A stretch of DNA of 64,000 nucleotides from Salvia splendens. Taxonomy: Eukaryota; Streptophyta; Magnoliopsida; Lamiales; Lamiaceae. Where the stretch lies: the NCBI RefSeq assembly GCF_004379255.2, contig NC_056039.1, positions 24,503,883 through 24,567,882 on the forward strand, in the 5' to 3' direction. The stretch's first letter is position 1. Each line of letters starts with the position of its first letter. The translations under genes were made by a program, and so were the position numbers. Below, in pieces: positions 1-11,540 of this stretch. The notes under the pieces are model-generated. The model worked only from the letters and a program-made list of their open reading frames with translations, had not been told where the DNA came from and searched no databases.

Positions 1-450
1 CAAAATCTCTGCCTAAGATTAGAGGCACATTTTTGACTACTTTCATATCAAGGATAATGAAGTCGGCAGGGTAAATGAAATCGTCTACCTTTACCAATAC
101 GTCCTCAATCAAGCCCAGTGTCTTGATTGCCGAATTGTCAGCCAACCTTATGATTACATCCGACATCTTGAGAGGTCCGATGTTGAGCTTTTCATAGTAC
201 TTTGGTGGCATGATGTTGATGCTGGCTCCCAAGTCACAAAGAGCCTTGTCCACTTTTCCTTCTCCAATAGAGCACCTTATGATGAACTGAACAGGGTCCC
301 TTTGCTTCACGACCCTCTCTCGTTGAATGATCTCGCTGCAATGATGCGGCAACTTAAGGTCGACTTTCGTGGGTTTATTCTCTCATCACGGCCTCCCTTA
401 GTAGCTTCGCGTACCTAGGTATCTCCTCCAATGATTCAACGAGAGGGATG
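1..450 (-). pseudogene. Retrotransposon protease region, truncated by window edge
   Basis: Minus-strand translation gives the gag-pro linker typical of Athila/Tat elements (around 330-450, with HINIPLVESLEEIPRYAK), then a retroviral-type aspartic protease. Its active-site stretch reads ALCDLGASINIMP (around 205-245), and is followed by a strand ending PLILGRDF near position 1. The catalytic Asp lies in CDLGAS, where Gly-Ala-Ser replaces the usual DTGA. A stop near 385 breaks the linker. In the family the enzyme matures the Gag-Pol polyprotein inside the particle. RT and integrase would lie to the left of the window. Confidence 0.8.
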
Positions 451-752
451 TTAATATGGACCTTGCAAAATATGTTTAGAAAATGCTTGAACTGCTCTTC
501 AAGTTTAACTTCTTCTTCGGTTGGAAAGGGAGTACAATCCCGTTGTGCCGCACGAGCTCATTCTTGGCAGCCCCCTGTCTCATTTGTGGCGGACCGCTGC
601 GGGATGTGCGGTGGTCCGCTAGACGTTGGGCAGACTCCAGACGGTACCCCAGTAGCGGCCCGCTGCAAAGTGTGTGGCTGTCCGCTGGGCGTCGGGCAGT
701 CCCCAGATTTCATTCCGGAGGTGCTGCCTTCGTCCTTTTTCTGCTTGGTGAC

Positions 753-2074
753 CTACTTTTTGTTTATGTCCGCCACTCGTGCTGCTGCCTTTGCCTTGTC
801 TTCCTCGAGCTTCTTGTGGACTTGGTCCATTTGAGTTTGGATGTTCGAGACGGCAGTGACAATGGTGTTTATTCCTTGCTCGAGATTGTTCAACCTTACT
901 TCAACAACCCCAATCTTGGTGTCATTAGTCTTTCTATCTTGCACTAGCACTTCTAAAATCTTCATGATCCCTTGGTCATACTTGTTCTCCTTCTTGATTG
1001 GCTCAATTACCCCACCTTTGCTAACATTAAACCCTGCGAGAGGTTGCAAGAAATTATTGTTAGAATAAGAAAGGTTAGGATGAGAACGGTTCCCATTATA
1101 ATTATTGAAATTACCGCCCCCTGGTTAGGGCGATAATTGTTGTTGTAACCCCGATTGGGACCGTCTCCTTGTTGCACGTAGTTGATGTCTTCTACGGAAG
1201 CGGGAGGAGTGTCGGGTTTGGTGACCGTAATGACGGAGGTCGGTGGAGCCGGATCCTCTATTCTAGATGTGTCCATTTGGTCAACCTGAACTCTAAGCTC
1301 GGCCAATTCCTTAGCAAAGAAACTCTCCTCGGCCTCCTCTATGGCCGCTACTCTCCGCAAGTTGTGCCTCTCTTTCGACCACCCTCTACTATTGGTGGCG
1401 AACTTCTCTATCACAACCATGGCCTCTGGTTCACTGTTCCTCAAGAATCCCCTATTGGCTCCTGAATCCAACATAGCACTTATTTTTTCATTGAAACCAT
1501 TATATAGGATCCCTACCTGATGGTCCATGGTGAAACCGTGGTTGGGGCACTTGCGGAGTAGGCTTTTGAATCGCGAAACCGCCTCATAGAGGGGCTCGTC
1601 GGGGCCTTGCATGAACTGGAAGATCTCACTCTTTAGCTTCAAAATCGTGCCTGACGGGTAGTACTTGTCGAGAAAGGCCGCTACTATATCTTTCCACGTG
1701 GAGACTTGCTCTGTGGGCAGACACTCAAACCACTCTTTAGCAGAATCAATTAAGGAAAAAGGGAAGAGTCTTACCCTAATGGCGTCGTCGTTGACACCAT
1801 TCAACTTGAGCGTGTTGGCAATCTCCACGAACTTTGAGAGGTGGCGGTTGACATCTTCTGTGGCCCTTCCTGCAAAAAGAGACTGCTCAACCCTTTGAAT
1901 AAGGGTCATTCGCAGCTCAAAATTGTTAGCATCAATGCGAGGGCCTTCGGGGAAGGTGATCATATTCCCATGATTGAACATGTGCATCACGAGCACTATC
2001 TCCTTGTCCTTCTTGTCTTGCGCCTCCCGGGCAGCCTTTTCCGCATCTCTCTCCTCCATCAATAGCTTGACCAT
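753..2074 (-). pseudogene. Gag polyprotein of Athila/Tat-type element, frameshifted
   Basis: Two overlapping minus-strand frames (2074-1007, then 1049-753) make one Gag. The first holds the retrotransposon gag domain, with SAKEWFECLP, TWKDIVAAFLDKYYP and a FKSLLRKCPNHG stretch that are recognisable plant gypsy Gag signatures. The N-terminus is charged and probably coiled coil (EERDAEKAAREAQDKKDKE). The C-terminal frame ends in another charged helix (KKLEEDKAKAAARVADINKK). A frameshift near 1040-1050 separates the parts. I see no CCHC zinc knuckle. Gag forms the cytoplasmic particle that packages element RNA. Confidence 0.85.
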
Positions 2075-2318
2075 GGCTTGAAGCCTCTCTAGTTCTATTC
2101 TGTCTCCTATTGATCCTTGTTCATATCTTATTTTCCTACGGGTCCTATCAAGTTCGGGATCGAGCGGTTCTAAGATGTTCTACCCTGAGCGCGTTCGCAT
2201 ACATAACCTGAATGGAATAAAACAAAAACAAATTAAACAAAAATTAAAAACAGAAAGCAATTAAAATCCAAAGTAGTAAAATTGTCCGTTTGAAGATATC
2301 AATCCGGAAGTGAATTGC

Positions 2319-2337
2319 TGTCCCGACAACGGCACCA
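2319..2337 (-). promoter_or_regulatory. Primer binding site, tRNA-Asp type
   Basis: The minus strand reads TGGTGCCGTTGTCGGGACA, close to the TGGCGCCGTTGCCGGGGA site known for Athila/Tat elements, where tRNA-Asp primes minus-strand DNA synthesis. It lies six bases inside the LTR edge. Three transitions away from the consensus fit an old copy. Confidence 0.8.
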
Positions 2338-2343
2338 TAAACT

Positions 2344-3796
2344 TGATGCACTTTTTATTAGCACTATAAATACCTGCAAGTATACAGAGTATGAATAGTA
2401 TTGCTAAAGATTAGTACCGGATATCGATCATGCAGAAAGCAAACACAAATTGTCTATCTTCTACTAAAACTCAATTACTGTTTGGAAAACCGAAAAGTTG
2501 GAAGATTTTTTAAAACAATTAACTTTGAAAACAAAGAAACAACTAATCGCAAATAAATCACAGAGATAAAAGTATAGAGATAAGGGGAATTCCAAGGATG
2601 TGCTTTCACAATTATGGTTATACAAATTCCAACTACAACACCCTACCACAGTTCTTACATTGATAGAACGAGTCACCTAGCTTATGCTCATGCGATGCAA
2701 ACGTTGATTACGAACATTAGGGTTGTCAATCCTAAATATGTAACTCCTAGAAGCTCCTAAGACCCTTGAAAAGTCCCCACTCTCAATTAACAGTGTCGTT
2801 TTAAAGGAAGCTAATTGTAGTGTCTATTAAGTGGATCTAACTAGCCAACCTCCTCTCACAATTATGTAGCAAGTTATATTAAATCATCACCGAATGTGTC
2901 ACTCAAGCGTGAAGTATTACAGAATAACTTAAGGAAGAAACAAAGAAAGAACAAACGGATATTAAATAAGAATTGTATAAACCAATAAAAGTTACTAACA
3001 CATCCCTAGAATCCTATGAGTTTAGTTACACATGATTGGATAAGCTAAAAACATAGATTGAAGGGAAGACAATGAAAACATAAGAACTAAAGCAATTAAA
3101 CCCAAAGGTTGAATCCTTGTAGCCTTGATGATCTTGAATACTTCTTCAACTCCTTGCACAATGAAGCACTCTAACTTATGAACTCTGGATGAATTTTGCA
3201 AAGAGAAGAACTTTTTTTTGATGAAGATTTGGGGCCTATTTATAGGGGGAAAATCTCCCATTCTCAAATAAGGAAAATGGTTGCAAAATATGGTAGATCT
3301 TGGAGAGAAAGTAGGGCAAATTCGCTCTCCGGTTTTTCCAGGCGGGCCGTTGCACCTTGGCCAGCGGCTGCCATGAGTTGATCCGAGGCTTCTGACCTTT
3401 AGCTGACGGTCGCTGCACTTGTTTCAGTGGTCGCCATTCATCATCCCATAAGTCTCTGGACTCTCGGTAGCGGTCGCCACGCATACTCCAGCAGTCGCTA
3501 GACGTGTCTTGATTTTATGCACAACTTTCCCAGAGCTGGCCGTTACTGGCTTAGCGGTCATTGGGCGCCAGCAGTCGCTGGCAATGTTGCAGCGGACCGC
3601 TGGACATGCAGAACAGCTCCAGATTTCCACCTTCGCGTTTTGACTCCCTTTTTAGGCTCAAATATGCACATTTCTCACAAAACATGTCAAAATACCAAAA
3701 TAGACAAAATATGCAAATAATGGACATGTAATGCGATTTGACATTAAAAACGGACCAAAAGATGACCTTAAAACCGTGCAAAATCCGAGCGTATCA
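2344..3796 (-). repeat. 5' LTR of the Athila/Tat-type element
   Basis: On the minus strand it starts TGATACGCTCGG and ends GTGCATCA, so it has TG...CA ends with a 4-base inverted TGAT/ATCA. Length is 1453 bp. The right edge coincides with the abrupt change to hAT coding sequence and the left edge with the primer site. It holds a GC-rich, imperfectly repeated block at about 3340-3620. The same terminus (TGATGCACTATTTATTAGC) recurs at 28144 and 28400, so related copies lie elsewhere in the window. Confidence 0.85.
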
Positions 3797-5040
3797 ATGT
3801 CCCATTCTTGTTTTACCCTTTTCACCATTTTCATCAAAGTATCTCTTGAAAAGAGTCCATTCTCCAGCCATTCTTTCAAATACCCTTCTATACTTCAATG
3901 CAACATCAAGCATTTTATAAGTTGAATTCCACCTAATTTTCACATCCATGGACACCGTTGACATACAAGAAAACTTGGCTAGTGCCGCATGCTCCCTAAA
4001 CTTGTTCAATCTAGAAGGGGAAGAATGAATAAACACAATAACATTTCTGATAGACTTAATTGCATAATTAAGCTCTTTCAATCCATCCTTAACAATCAAG
4101 TTAAGTATATGACAAGCACACCTTAGATGCAAATATTTTCCATCAAATAACAATGTGTTTTCAATACACATTCTTTTCTTCAAATAATCAATCGCACTGT
4201 CATTTGAAGATGCATTATCAACCACAATGGAAAATATTTTTTATATCTCCCATTCTCTCAAGAAAACCTCAATCATTTTGCCTTTTTCTTCTCCGACATG
4301 ACTTGTAAATTTTGTGAAATTGATTATACTCTTATGCAATTTCTAGTCACTATCTAGAAAATGCGTTGTGACAACCATGTAGTTGATATTTTGAATAGAT
4401 GTACATGTGTCGGTAGTAATACTCACTCTCTACCCATTTAGCCCACTTTGAGTTCTCTTCTTCATATCTAAAAAAAATTCAAAGACCATATCTGCAACCT
4501 TATTTTGATCGAGAATTCGAAATCTTGGTTCCAATTCATGGAGAAGCGCAAAAACTCATTTTCCTTCAACGGCTCTAAAGGACACTTCATCTATAATGAC
4601 ATATTCTGTGACCTTCAACTCTCACCTTTTTTTATCAAAAGAGTGAGGCACAAGCTGACCTTTTTCCCCCTAGTCTCATTTGTCAACACAGTTTGACCCT
4701 TCATACTTCCACTGACAACATATAATGGGATTAATTCGCACATCTTCTCCAAGTGATATTTTAATCCACTAGTACACCTAGTAAGGGTTGGTACTTCAGT
4801 TTTGCAGAAGTTGCATATCCTTATTTGTTTTTCCCATTTACTCATTTTCTTCGTTCCTCTTTGGAAGAGTTGCCAATATTGCCTTCCACCTCTCCTTTTG
4901 GGAGCTAAAGGAGGTTTTTCTGCTGAATTTCTATTGATCGTTTTCTACTAGGACCCTCTTCATTTGTTGAAGTGATTTGTAGCTTTTATGATTTAGAAGT
5001 AGGTGGAAGCGAATGAGAAGCATCTGATTCCATTCTGGAA
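3797..5040 (-). pseudogene. hAT-family transposase pseudogene (RICESLEEPER-like)
   Basis: The minus strand carries a decayed hAT transposase. A start-like MESDASHSLPPTSKS lies at about 5034. A BED zinc finger follows at 4845-4700 (CNFCKTEV, then LKYHLEKMC). The catalytic core at 4225-3794 has the signature LRCACHILNLIVKDGL and the MDVKIRWNSTYKML strand. Frameshifts and stops separate the blocks, and the C-terminal dimerisation domain is cut off at 3797 by the LTR retrotransposon. It is dead as a gene. The core is unlike the intact hAT at 17.3-19.9 kb, so it belongs to another hAT family. Confidence 0.8.
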
Positions 5041-5914
5041 AAATAACAAAAATGAATATTGTAATCTGTGGGTCTCAATCCTGTTGTCATAGAACTGATC
5101 TGGAGTATTTTATCAACACACATATTGATATATACACATACAACCACAGAACATTTGCTGCATTCATTAGAAAATTTAGTTCTAAGAATTATTTAAGTGA
5201 CAAATAATAAACTAGGCTTAAATAATTAAATGGTTGTGTTAATTTCCAGGACCGCATGAGCACATTTTGACATGAGTATGAAAAACATACCAAAACAGAA
5301 TGTAGCACTAAACAATTGAGACGGAGGGACCTGTCATATTTCATCCCAAACAAGGTGAAGTCACTTAATAGACATACACACATAGCTAGCAGCCCCATTA
5401 CACAAATACAACACCATGTACAAGGAATACCACATTTGTACCCCATTCCAATAGCATACCACATTTGCACAACAAGTTGGTTTCAAATATAAAGTGACGA
5501 TGACTTAATTCGGTAAGATAATTAAAGGATGGAATCATCTTTTCTGGAAGTTTATAAATCATCAATGTGCTCTATATAGAATATAAAATAAAATACTCAC
5601 TTAATCACTTTGGACCCCGCGTGTGTAGCGTGTGGAGTGACTTGAGTCTCTTGGAGCTGGAGGCTGAGAAGAGGTGCAGTGAGAGAATCGTCGCCGCTCA
5701 CGGAAGAGAAGATGTGCGGTGGCTTCAGGTGAGCGTGAGAGAATCGTCGCCGGAGAGAAGGGAGACAGTGAAAGCGTGACAGAAGCCAGATGACTTGAGT
5801 CCGCTAGAGATGGAGGACTTCACCGAAGACGGACCGTGGACGGGAATTGTGAGAGTGAGATTAAGATTTGAGATTGCGGCGCAAGATAGGGCTCTTAATT
5901 CCTATTAGGGTTTC
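5041..5914. other. Probable 5' leader of the dead hAT gene; otherwise unassigned
   Basis: No convincing protein is encoded. On the minus strand, 5930-5590 is a pyrimidine-rich, GC-richer stretch with an imperfect duplication (CGGCGACGATTCTCTCAC, twice). It ends in a donor-like AAGTGAGTA at about 5597, which suits an untranslated first exon and intron of the hAT gene downstream. The exon assignment is inference. The terminal inverted repeat of that hAT was not found. Confidence 0.3.
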
Positions 5915-7511
5915 TGATAAGGCTCATTTCATGCATTGGTTTGTGTGTGTTTTACATGTTTGTTGGGGAGATAATGCATAAATTTTGAGTTTAATTTTGC
6001 AGGTTGTTGCTAGGTCTAGTAGATTGTGGAGCTTGACCGAGCAGATGCAGATTGAGCATAAATGGAGTAAAAATTCCGAAAAACCGCCTAATTGACCAAG
6101 GAGAATTATCAGAAGGAGCAGACAGTGTAAAGAGTGGGCCAGAGGAGAGAGAATTCGAAGACACCCTTATTTTAAGGGTACAAATGTCAAATCATTAGAG
6201 ACATACCCTAGGGATTTAGGTTTCTAGCCTCCCTATATAAATGGACCAAACATGAAGAAATCAGTAGCCTCCGGGGAGCTCACCATTCTACACACAGTCC
6301 ACTCAGTTCCGGTTGTCCTTAGTTTCAAATCGTGTTCCAACCGTTCACTGCGGTTCATTCGCTTTAGGAGCGAGATACAATCTTACATTATGTTTTGATT
6401 CACTTTAGTTTCGTTTCTTAAGTGTTTTTCTGAGATCTGGACATCTGAGTTTGAAGATCTTTCAGCATTTCGGTGTTTGGTTTGTATATTGACGTTGGAT
6501 TTGGTTGAATCTGGTTTGAATTTGAGTTATGGAAGTTTTCATTGGTGTTTTTGTTGAATCTCATGGTGTTGAGCTTTGTTTCAGTTTCCTTGGATGCTTT
6601 TCGCAATTGTTAGTTGTCTAGAACCTTTAGATCTGGTTTGGTTGGTGCTTGATTTCATAGATCTAGTTTATCTTGCCTTGTTTTCATGATTATGGAAGTG
6701 TTTGTTGGTTTTCATGATGCTCAGCTTGTTTACGTTGTTCGAATCTCTTATATCTAGCTCGATGATGTCTGATTTCAGAGGATCCATGTTAGATTAGTGT
6801 TTCATTTCGTAGATCCAATGTGCTCTGTTTTGAATCTGCATGAATTTTGCTTGTTTCTGTCTGTACGTCGTTTCCGCTATGTCAGTTAGAGTAGATCTGG
6901 TAGCTTTAGTTTAAAATTTGCATTTACCTCTCATTTGCATGCATGCTCTGTTTTCGTTGATTCATCTTATGCTCTGTTTTACTCTATTCTTAGTTGATTA
7001 CATGAAGAAGATGAAGTAGAGGTAGTTAGAAATTCAGATCGAGGTATTTAGAAATTCATATTTGAGCCTGCTGCATGTTTTTTGCTTTTCACCGCCTTTC
7101 TTCCACCTTAGCCAGTTTAGGAAGAATGGTCACCTCTTTACTTTTGCACTTTGTCTGTCTATTTTAGGTAAGTTTCCAACATGATCTTGTAGTTACACGT
7201 GCTCTTAGTTGTGTAATCTTAGATTTAAATGTTTGTCTCAAGTTTAGTAGTTATGCATGCTTTCCTTACTTTTCCCATTTAGTTGGTCAGTTAGGTAGAG
7301 TCATCTCCTATTTCTGTCGAGTCCAGTAAATAAAACTTAACCCACTGTAGTTGCGTGGCAGCAGCCAAAACCCTTCTAAAATGTCCCAAACACATACGCA
7401 TACACCTTCATCTCTGTGGGATTCGATCCTTACTTCCCTGTACTACCCAATAGTATTTGTGGGTTAAGGTTTTGAAAGTATCTTCTGATCACGCGTACGA
7501 CAACACGCAAG
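5915..7511 (+). repeat. LTR of gypsy family B (probable solo LTR)
   Basis: It starts TGATAAGGCTCATTTCATGC, the same start as the LTRs at 30567 and 51983 (family B). A TATA box (CCTATATAAATGG, about 6232) and a CT/T-rich leader follow. Near its end it has the family B signatures GTGGCAGCAGCC (about 7355), TGTGGGATTCGATCC (7416) and a run leading into TTTTGAAAG. No primer site or gag follows; copia coding begins at about 7530. The right boundary is approximate and I found no clean TSD, so it may be a truncated LTR rather than a solo LTR. Confidence 0.65.
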
Positions 7512-7534
7512 TAGGTCTTTGGATTTAGTCTTTA

Positions 7535-8617
7535 ATGAGACTCAATTCCCATATCTTAAGCAATGTGCAGTCTGCTCCCATCAGTGAGTCTCCTACACAC
7601 ATTCAAAGTGAGATGGAGACTCCTCCTGGTGCCTCAAATGAGGTTGAGCAGGTGTGGATCAATGATCCAATCCGTGAACCAAATGGTGACCAAGCTGAGG
7701 ACCCTGTGGTTCATGATACACCCCCTGATCACTGATGTCCAAGATAATTCTATTGTTGATGAGCCTGACTTGCATCACTATTTGTTGTCTAGGGATAAGG
7801 TTAAAAGAACCATCACTGCCCCTGATAGATATACTGGAATTGTGAACTTGCTTGCTTTCGCTTTTAAAGTGTTTGAATTTGATGGGGATGCCTCAGCCTT
7901 ATAAGCAGGCTGTGAAATCTAAAGCCTGGAATTTGTAGCTAAAAGTCATGAAGGATGAAATGAATTCATTGTTTATAAACCGTACCTGGATCCAGGTTTC
8001 TTTACTTGTTGGTGCCTCTGTGGTTGATTGCAGGTGGCTTTATAAGTTGAAAAATGAGATAGATGGTATTATGTATAAGGACAGACTTGTGGCCAAAGAG
8101 TTTATTCAGCAAGAGCAAGAGCGGGTAGATTATATAGAAATATTTTCTCCTATTGTGAAATTTACTACTATCAGACCGATGCTTGTTTTGTGTGCTCACC
8201 TTAATTGCGAAATAAAACAAATGGATGTTAAAACTGCTTTTCTTCATGGTGATCTTGATAAAACTATCTATATGAAACAGCCTGATGGATTTGTGGATCC
8301 TAAGTTTCCTAATCATGTTTGCTTAATAAAAAGGGCTTTATATGGTTTGAAGTAGTCCCTTATATAGTGGAACATTAAGTTAATACATGTATTCAGAAGT
8401 TAAGCTTTGTTAGGAGTACCTTTTATGCATGTCTATATGTTAAAAATCTTGGAAGAATTCCTTAGTTCTTGTTGCTTTATGTTGATGATATTAAATCTAT
8501 AAAATCTATACAAACTGCCTTGAGCGAGAACTTTGATATGAAGGACTTGGGTGATGCCCGGAAGATATTGGGGATTAATATCGTCAGGCATAGAAAGGAG
8601 TTTATCCTAGTGCTTCA
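7535..8617 (+). pseudogene. Ty1-copia pol remnant, reverse transcriptase part
   Basis: The frames at 7535-7904, 7948-8355 and 8469-8617 form a broken copia Pol. It starts with the linker after integrase (ESPTHIQSEMETPPG), then the RT: WIQVSLLVGASVVDCRWLYK, DYIEIFSPIVKFTTIRPML, QMDVKTAFLHGDLDKTIYM and GFVDPKF. LLYVDDI marks the catalytic YVDD box at about 8475. About 100 bases around 8356-8465 are scrambled, so part of RT is lost, and stops occur. It is interrupted at 8617 by a solo LTR and resumes at 10034. The upstream gag, protease and integrase are missing. Confidence 0.85.
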
Positions 8618-10038
8618 TGATGAGACGCGTTTCATGCATGTTTTCTGTGATAGAACTGCACCCAAATCTGTAAATCTAACATGCAAATATGAGCCAGGTG
8701 TGTGAAATTCCGCCATATTCAGAAGATTGAACTGATCAGTTGGGCGGACGAACGAATCAAGAAATGAAGTCTAAAACCTGCAATGCTGAGTTGATCAAGT
8801 TAGAAGAAAACGAACCAGGCAGGAGTTTTCCACATAGAAGATTGAGCTAAGGACCCCACCAAAAGCCAAGGGCAGGGATGACAATTTGAGAGGATGGTAC
8901 CCTAGGGATCAGAGCCCTACGCCTCTCAATATATAAAAATCCCAGCGCGAGAAGCAGAGGAGGTCGACACGGTCCATGGTGCACAACCTTAGGAATTCGG
9001 CTCTCTTCTAGGGCTGAAATGGAAGCTCGTTTCACTTCATTTTGATGGTTTCTTTCACACACACACACTTGGTTCCCGTTCTAGTCTAGTTTGGTGGCGT
9101 TTTGGGTGTTGGTTTTTTTATTACTTATTTTGCTCTGGTTCTGTAATCCCGCTTCGAGAAGGGGCGATGAAACAATTTCTAGTTTCTTTTGTCTATTTTT
9201 AGTTTACGCTTTTGTTAACTCTTGAGGTTTGGATCCAGTAATTTCAGTGTTATGATTTCAATTCCCATTGCAATGCTCTGTAATTATGCATGAATTCTTT
9301 GATCTTTGTTGATTTCCTAATTACGATGCATATCTTAGCTCAAATGTTCTGTTGCGGTTTGATTTGGATCGATCTTAGTCGTCGATTTATGTTTTGTCTA
9401 GTTGCGAAGAATATTATGGATACAAAGTTTTAGGATGTTTAGATCTGGTAGATGAGTTGTAATTTCAGCATAATCATGGGTTAGCCCCTTGTTTGCGTGA
9501 ATGTAGTTAAGTTCTTAGGAGTAGATTTAAGTTAACAAATTGTTATGATGTTTCATTACTAGTAATCGTTCAGATCTGCTTTACTCTGTTTTCCTTGTTG
9601 ATTATGTGAAGAAGATGAAGTCGTTAGAAGAGTTTTACTTTATCGTACATTTTGCAGGAGACTAACAGTTATCACTTTATTCTATTTGTCCATTTCAGGA
9701 AATGATAGGATGAGTTGATCAAGTAGATTTAATCAGTTTAGCAAGAAGATCAGTCCAGTTTAGTCAGTTTAGTCTTTCAAGTCTAGTTAATAGTATTGTG
9801 AGTTAAAGTTTTAAAAACGATTTTGCGTCACCCTGTTCATCTCACTCATGTCGGATTAAGTTAAGTTGATCAGTCTGAATCCCCACAGGATCCACTCACC
9901 TGAGTTCGCAGGTAGAAGGCACCCCCCTGACCAGCTTGATCAGCTTGAGAATCCAACTTGAGTAAGCCACAACGACAAAAGAAGATGAGAAAGATGGAGA
10001 GCGCAATTGTAGAGAAGAAGAAACTCGTTTTCACTTCA
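8613..10038 (+). mobile_element. Solo LTR of family B with 5-bp TSD
   Basis: The LTR occupies 8618-10033 (1416 bp), starting TGATGAGACGCGTTTCATGC and ending GTTTTCA. It is flanked by perfect CTTCA duplications at 8613-8617 and 10034-10038. Removing the LTR rejoins copia coding (VLH followed by QEPYVHK), which supports the boundaries. It is homologous to the inverted LTR piece ending at 53582; both hold GAGCCAGGTGTGTG and CCGCCAT. Two LTRs and all internal sequence were presumably lost by recombination. TGATCA motifs are frequent in it. Confidence 0.85.
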
Positions 10039-10044
10039 CCAAGA

Positions 10045-10426
10045 GCCCTATGTAGAGGTTCCCAAGGTTTACGGTTCCGCGATTAACCGCGCAATCATAA
10101 CCGGCTGTTACGGTTCCAAATCGGAAACATGAGAATTTACCAAAATCGAAACCATCGATTTTAGAATCGTGGTTTGGTTCAAGTTTGAAAATTTTCGAAC
10201 TGAAACTATACCAGAATCACAAAAAATGCCAAAAATCGGTGGTTTGAAACCGTGAAAACCGTAATAAATCTCCGGAAAGCGTAATAAATCTCAGAACAGA
10301 AGCTGAAATTAGCAGTTTTGGAACTGGAACCGCAACCGCGAAACACCTTTGCAGTTCGGTTCTGATTCGGAAATTTCCAAAACCATAATTGTCGGTTCCG
10401 GACTCGTGGGCACCTCTAGCCCTATG
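10045..10426. mobile_element. hAT MITE, 366 bp, with 8-bp TSD
   Basis: The element is 10053-10418. Its left end TAGAGGTTCCCA and right end TGGGCACCTCTA are inverted repeats with one mismatch. Perfect 8-bp duplications GCCCTATG flank it (10045-10052 and 10419-10426), which is diagnostic of hAT insertion. The interior is rich in GGTTCC/GGAACC and AACCG motifs and has no coding capacity. It sits 14 bases right of the solo LTR and also interrupts the copia remnant. Confidence 0.92.
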
Positions 10427-11155
10427 TGCATAAAATTCACAAAAGTTTAATATGTCTATTGCTAAATCTGTTCTTGTTCCTTTAACTGCTTATTTTTACT
10501 AAGTAAAGATCTTTTCCCTAAGTTTGATGATGATATTGCTAGTTGCTACCATGAAAAAGATTTTTTATGCAAATGCTATTGGCTCAATGATGTACCTAAT
10601 AGTTAGTACAAGACCTGATATTGTCTATGTTGTTTCTTTGCTTAGTATATACATATCTAATCATGGCCCTGTGCATTAGGACCTTTGAAATGGTTGTTGA
10701 GATACTTGAAACATACTTCTAAGTATGGTCTGTGTAACTCAAAGTATGACAATGTTGTTGAGTTACTTAGCTATGTGAATTCTAACTATACTAATGATAG
10801 GGACAAGAGAAAATCCACTACTTCCTATGCTTTTACTGTGTGCAGATCTTGTATCAGCTTAAAGTCTCAACTCCAACACATTGTGGCTATTTCAACAACC
10901 AAGTCTGAATACATTGTTATAACAAAAGCCATGAAAGAGGCCATTTGGCTGAAGGGAGTGCTTACTGAGCTGAATTTCCTTAGTCTTTGCCTGTTTTTTT
11001 TCCTGACAGTCAATCTACCATTCAGTTGTGTAAAAACTGTCTTGCATGACAAAACCAAGAATACTGATCTTAATCTAGTAGATACGGACACTAAGTGTTT
11101 ATCTGTTGAAAAGTTGTTATCTTGCATCAAAAAGTTGCCCTGTGATTGTGGATAG
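10427..11155 (+). pseudogene. Ty1-copia pol remnant, RNase H part
   Basis: This continues the copia frame after the MITE: NMSIAKSVLVPLTAYF, then NAIGSMMYLIVSTRPDIVYVV (10570-10640). The RNase H domain follows at 10685-11155, with GPLKWLLRYLKHTSKYGL, NSNYTNDRDKRKSTTSYAF and KSEYIVITKAMKEAIWLK. Stops occur at about 10490 and 10680. The family role is removal of RNA from the RNA-DNA hybrid during reverse transcription. No 3' LTR of the copia element was recognised; sequence passes into the ATACCG-rich block at 11227. Confidence 0.85.
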
Positions 11156-11226
11156 CATGCATGTTCTAAGTGTGATATGAGGGAAAAGTTCTCCAAGGCT
11201 AATGGACTTTGGTCCTTTGGTACAAG

Positions 11227-11540
11227 AGAGTAGGGGTAGGAAAAAATACCGACATACCGGACTTACCGTACCAAAAAAAATACCAAAAATACTGGTTTTC
11301 GGTACGGTAACTGTATCCAATATCCTATACCGCGATATACCGTGGTATACCGAATCTTCGTTATATACCTTACATGCGTTATACCGCGGTATACCGATTC
11401 TTCGGTATATATACCGTACATGTGCACGAATGATTGGGTCAAAGGAGCTAAGTTCAGCTTATATAAGGATCCAAGTGATGATGATCTTGAGTTATATAAA
11501 GAAATTGAATAAAAGTAAGTGTTGTTGTGTTAATTTAATT
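11227..11540 (+). mobile_element. Decayed hAT-derived element, left part, ATACCG-rich
   Basis: From 11232 the sequence is packed with ATACCG/CGGTAT words (about 11245-11420). A short frame at about 11435-11505 then reads DWVKGAKFSLYKDPSDDDLE and ends in a stop; it looks like the extreme C-terminus of a hAT transposase. Equivalent ATACCG/CGGTAT-rich sequence occurs at 23305-23600, on the other side of the gag-only retrotransposon. I infer one internally deleted hAT-type element split by that insertion. Exact termini and TSD were not established. Confidence 0.5.

Larger units (their letters stand above)
1..3796 (-). mobile_element. Athila/Tat-type Ty3-gypsy LTR retrotransposon, 5' part
   Basis: Read on the minus strand, the order is LTR (3796-2344), a tRNA-Asp-type primer binding site, gag, a linker and an aspartic protease that runs off the left edge. 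This is the gag-pro-pol order of Ty3-gypsy elements. The tRNA-Asp-type primer site and gag style place it in the non-chromovirus Athila/Tat branch. Gag and the linker are broken by frameshifts and stops, so the copy is defective. At 3797 the sequence passes straight into a minus-strand hAT transposase, so the element inserted into that older gene. The other target-site flank lies outside the window, so no TSD can be tested. Confidence 0.85.

Noticed and set aside
5189..5470. 93-codon minus-strand frame with many Cys and hydrophobic residues
   Set aside because: Arises from AT-rich DNA with CACATAC repeats; no homology or codon pattern that suggests a gene.
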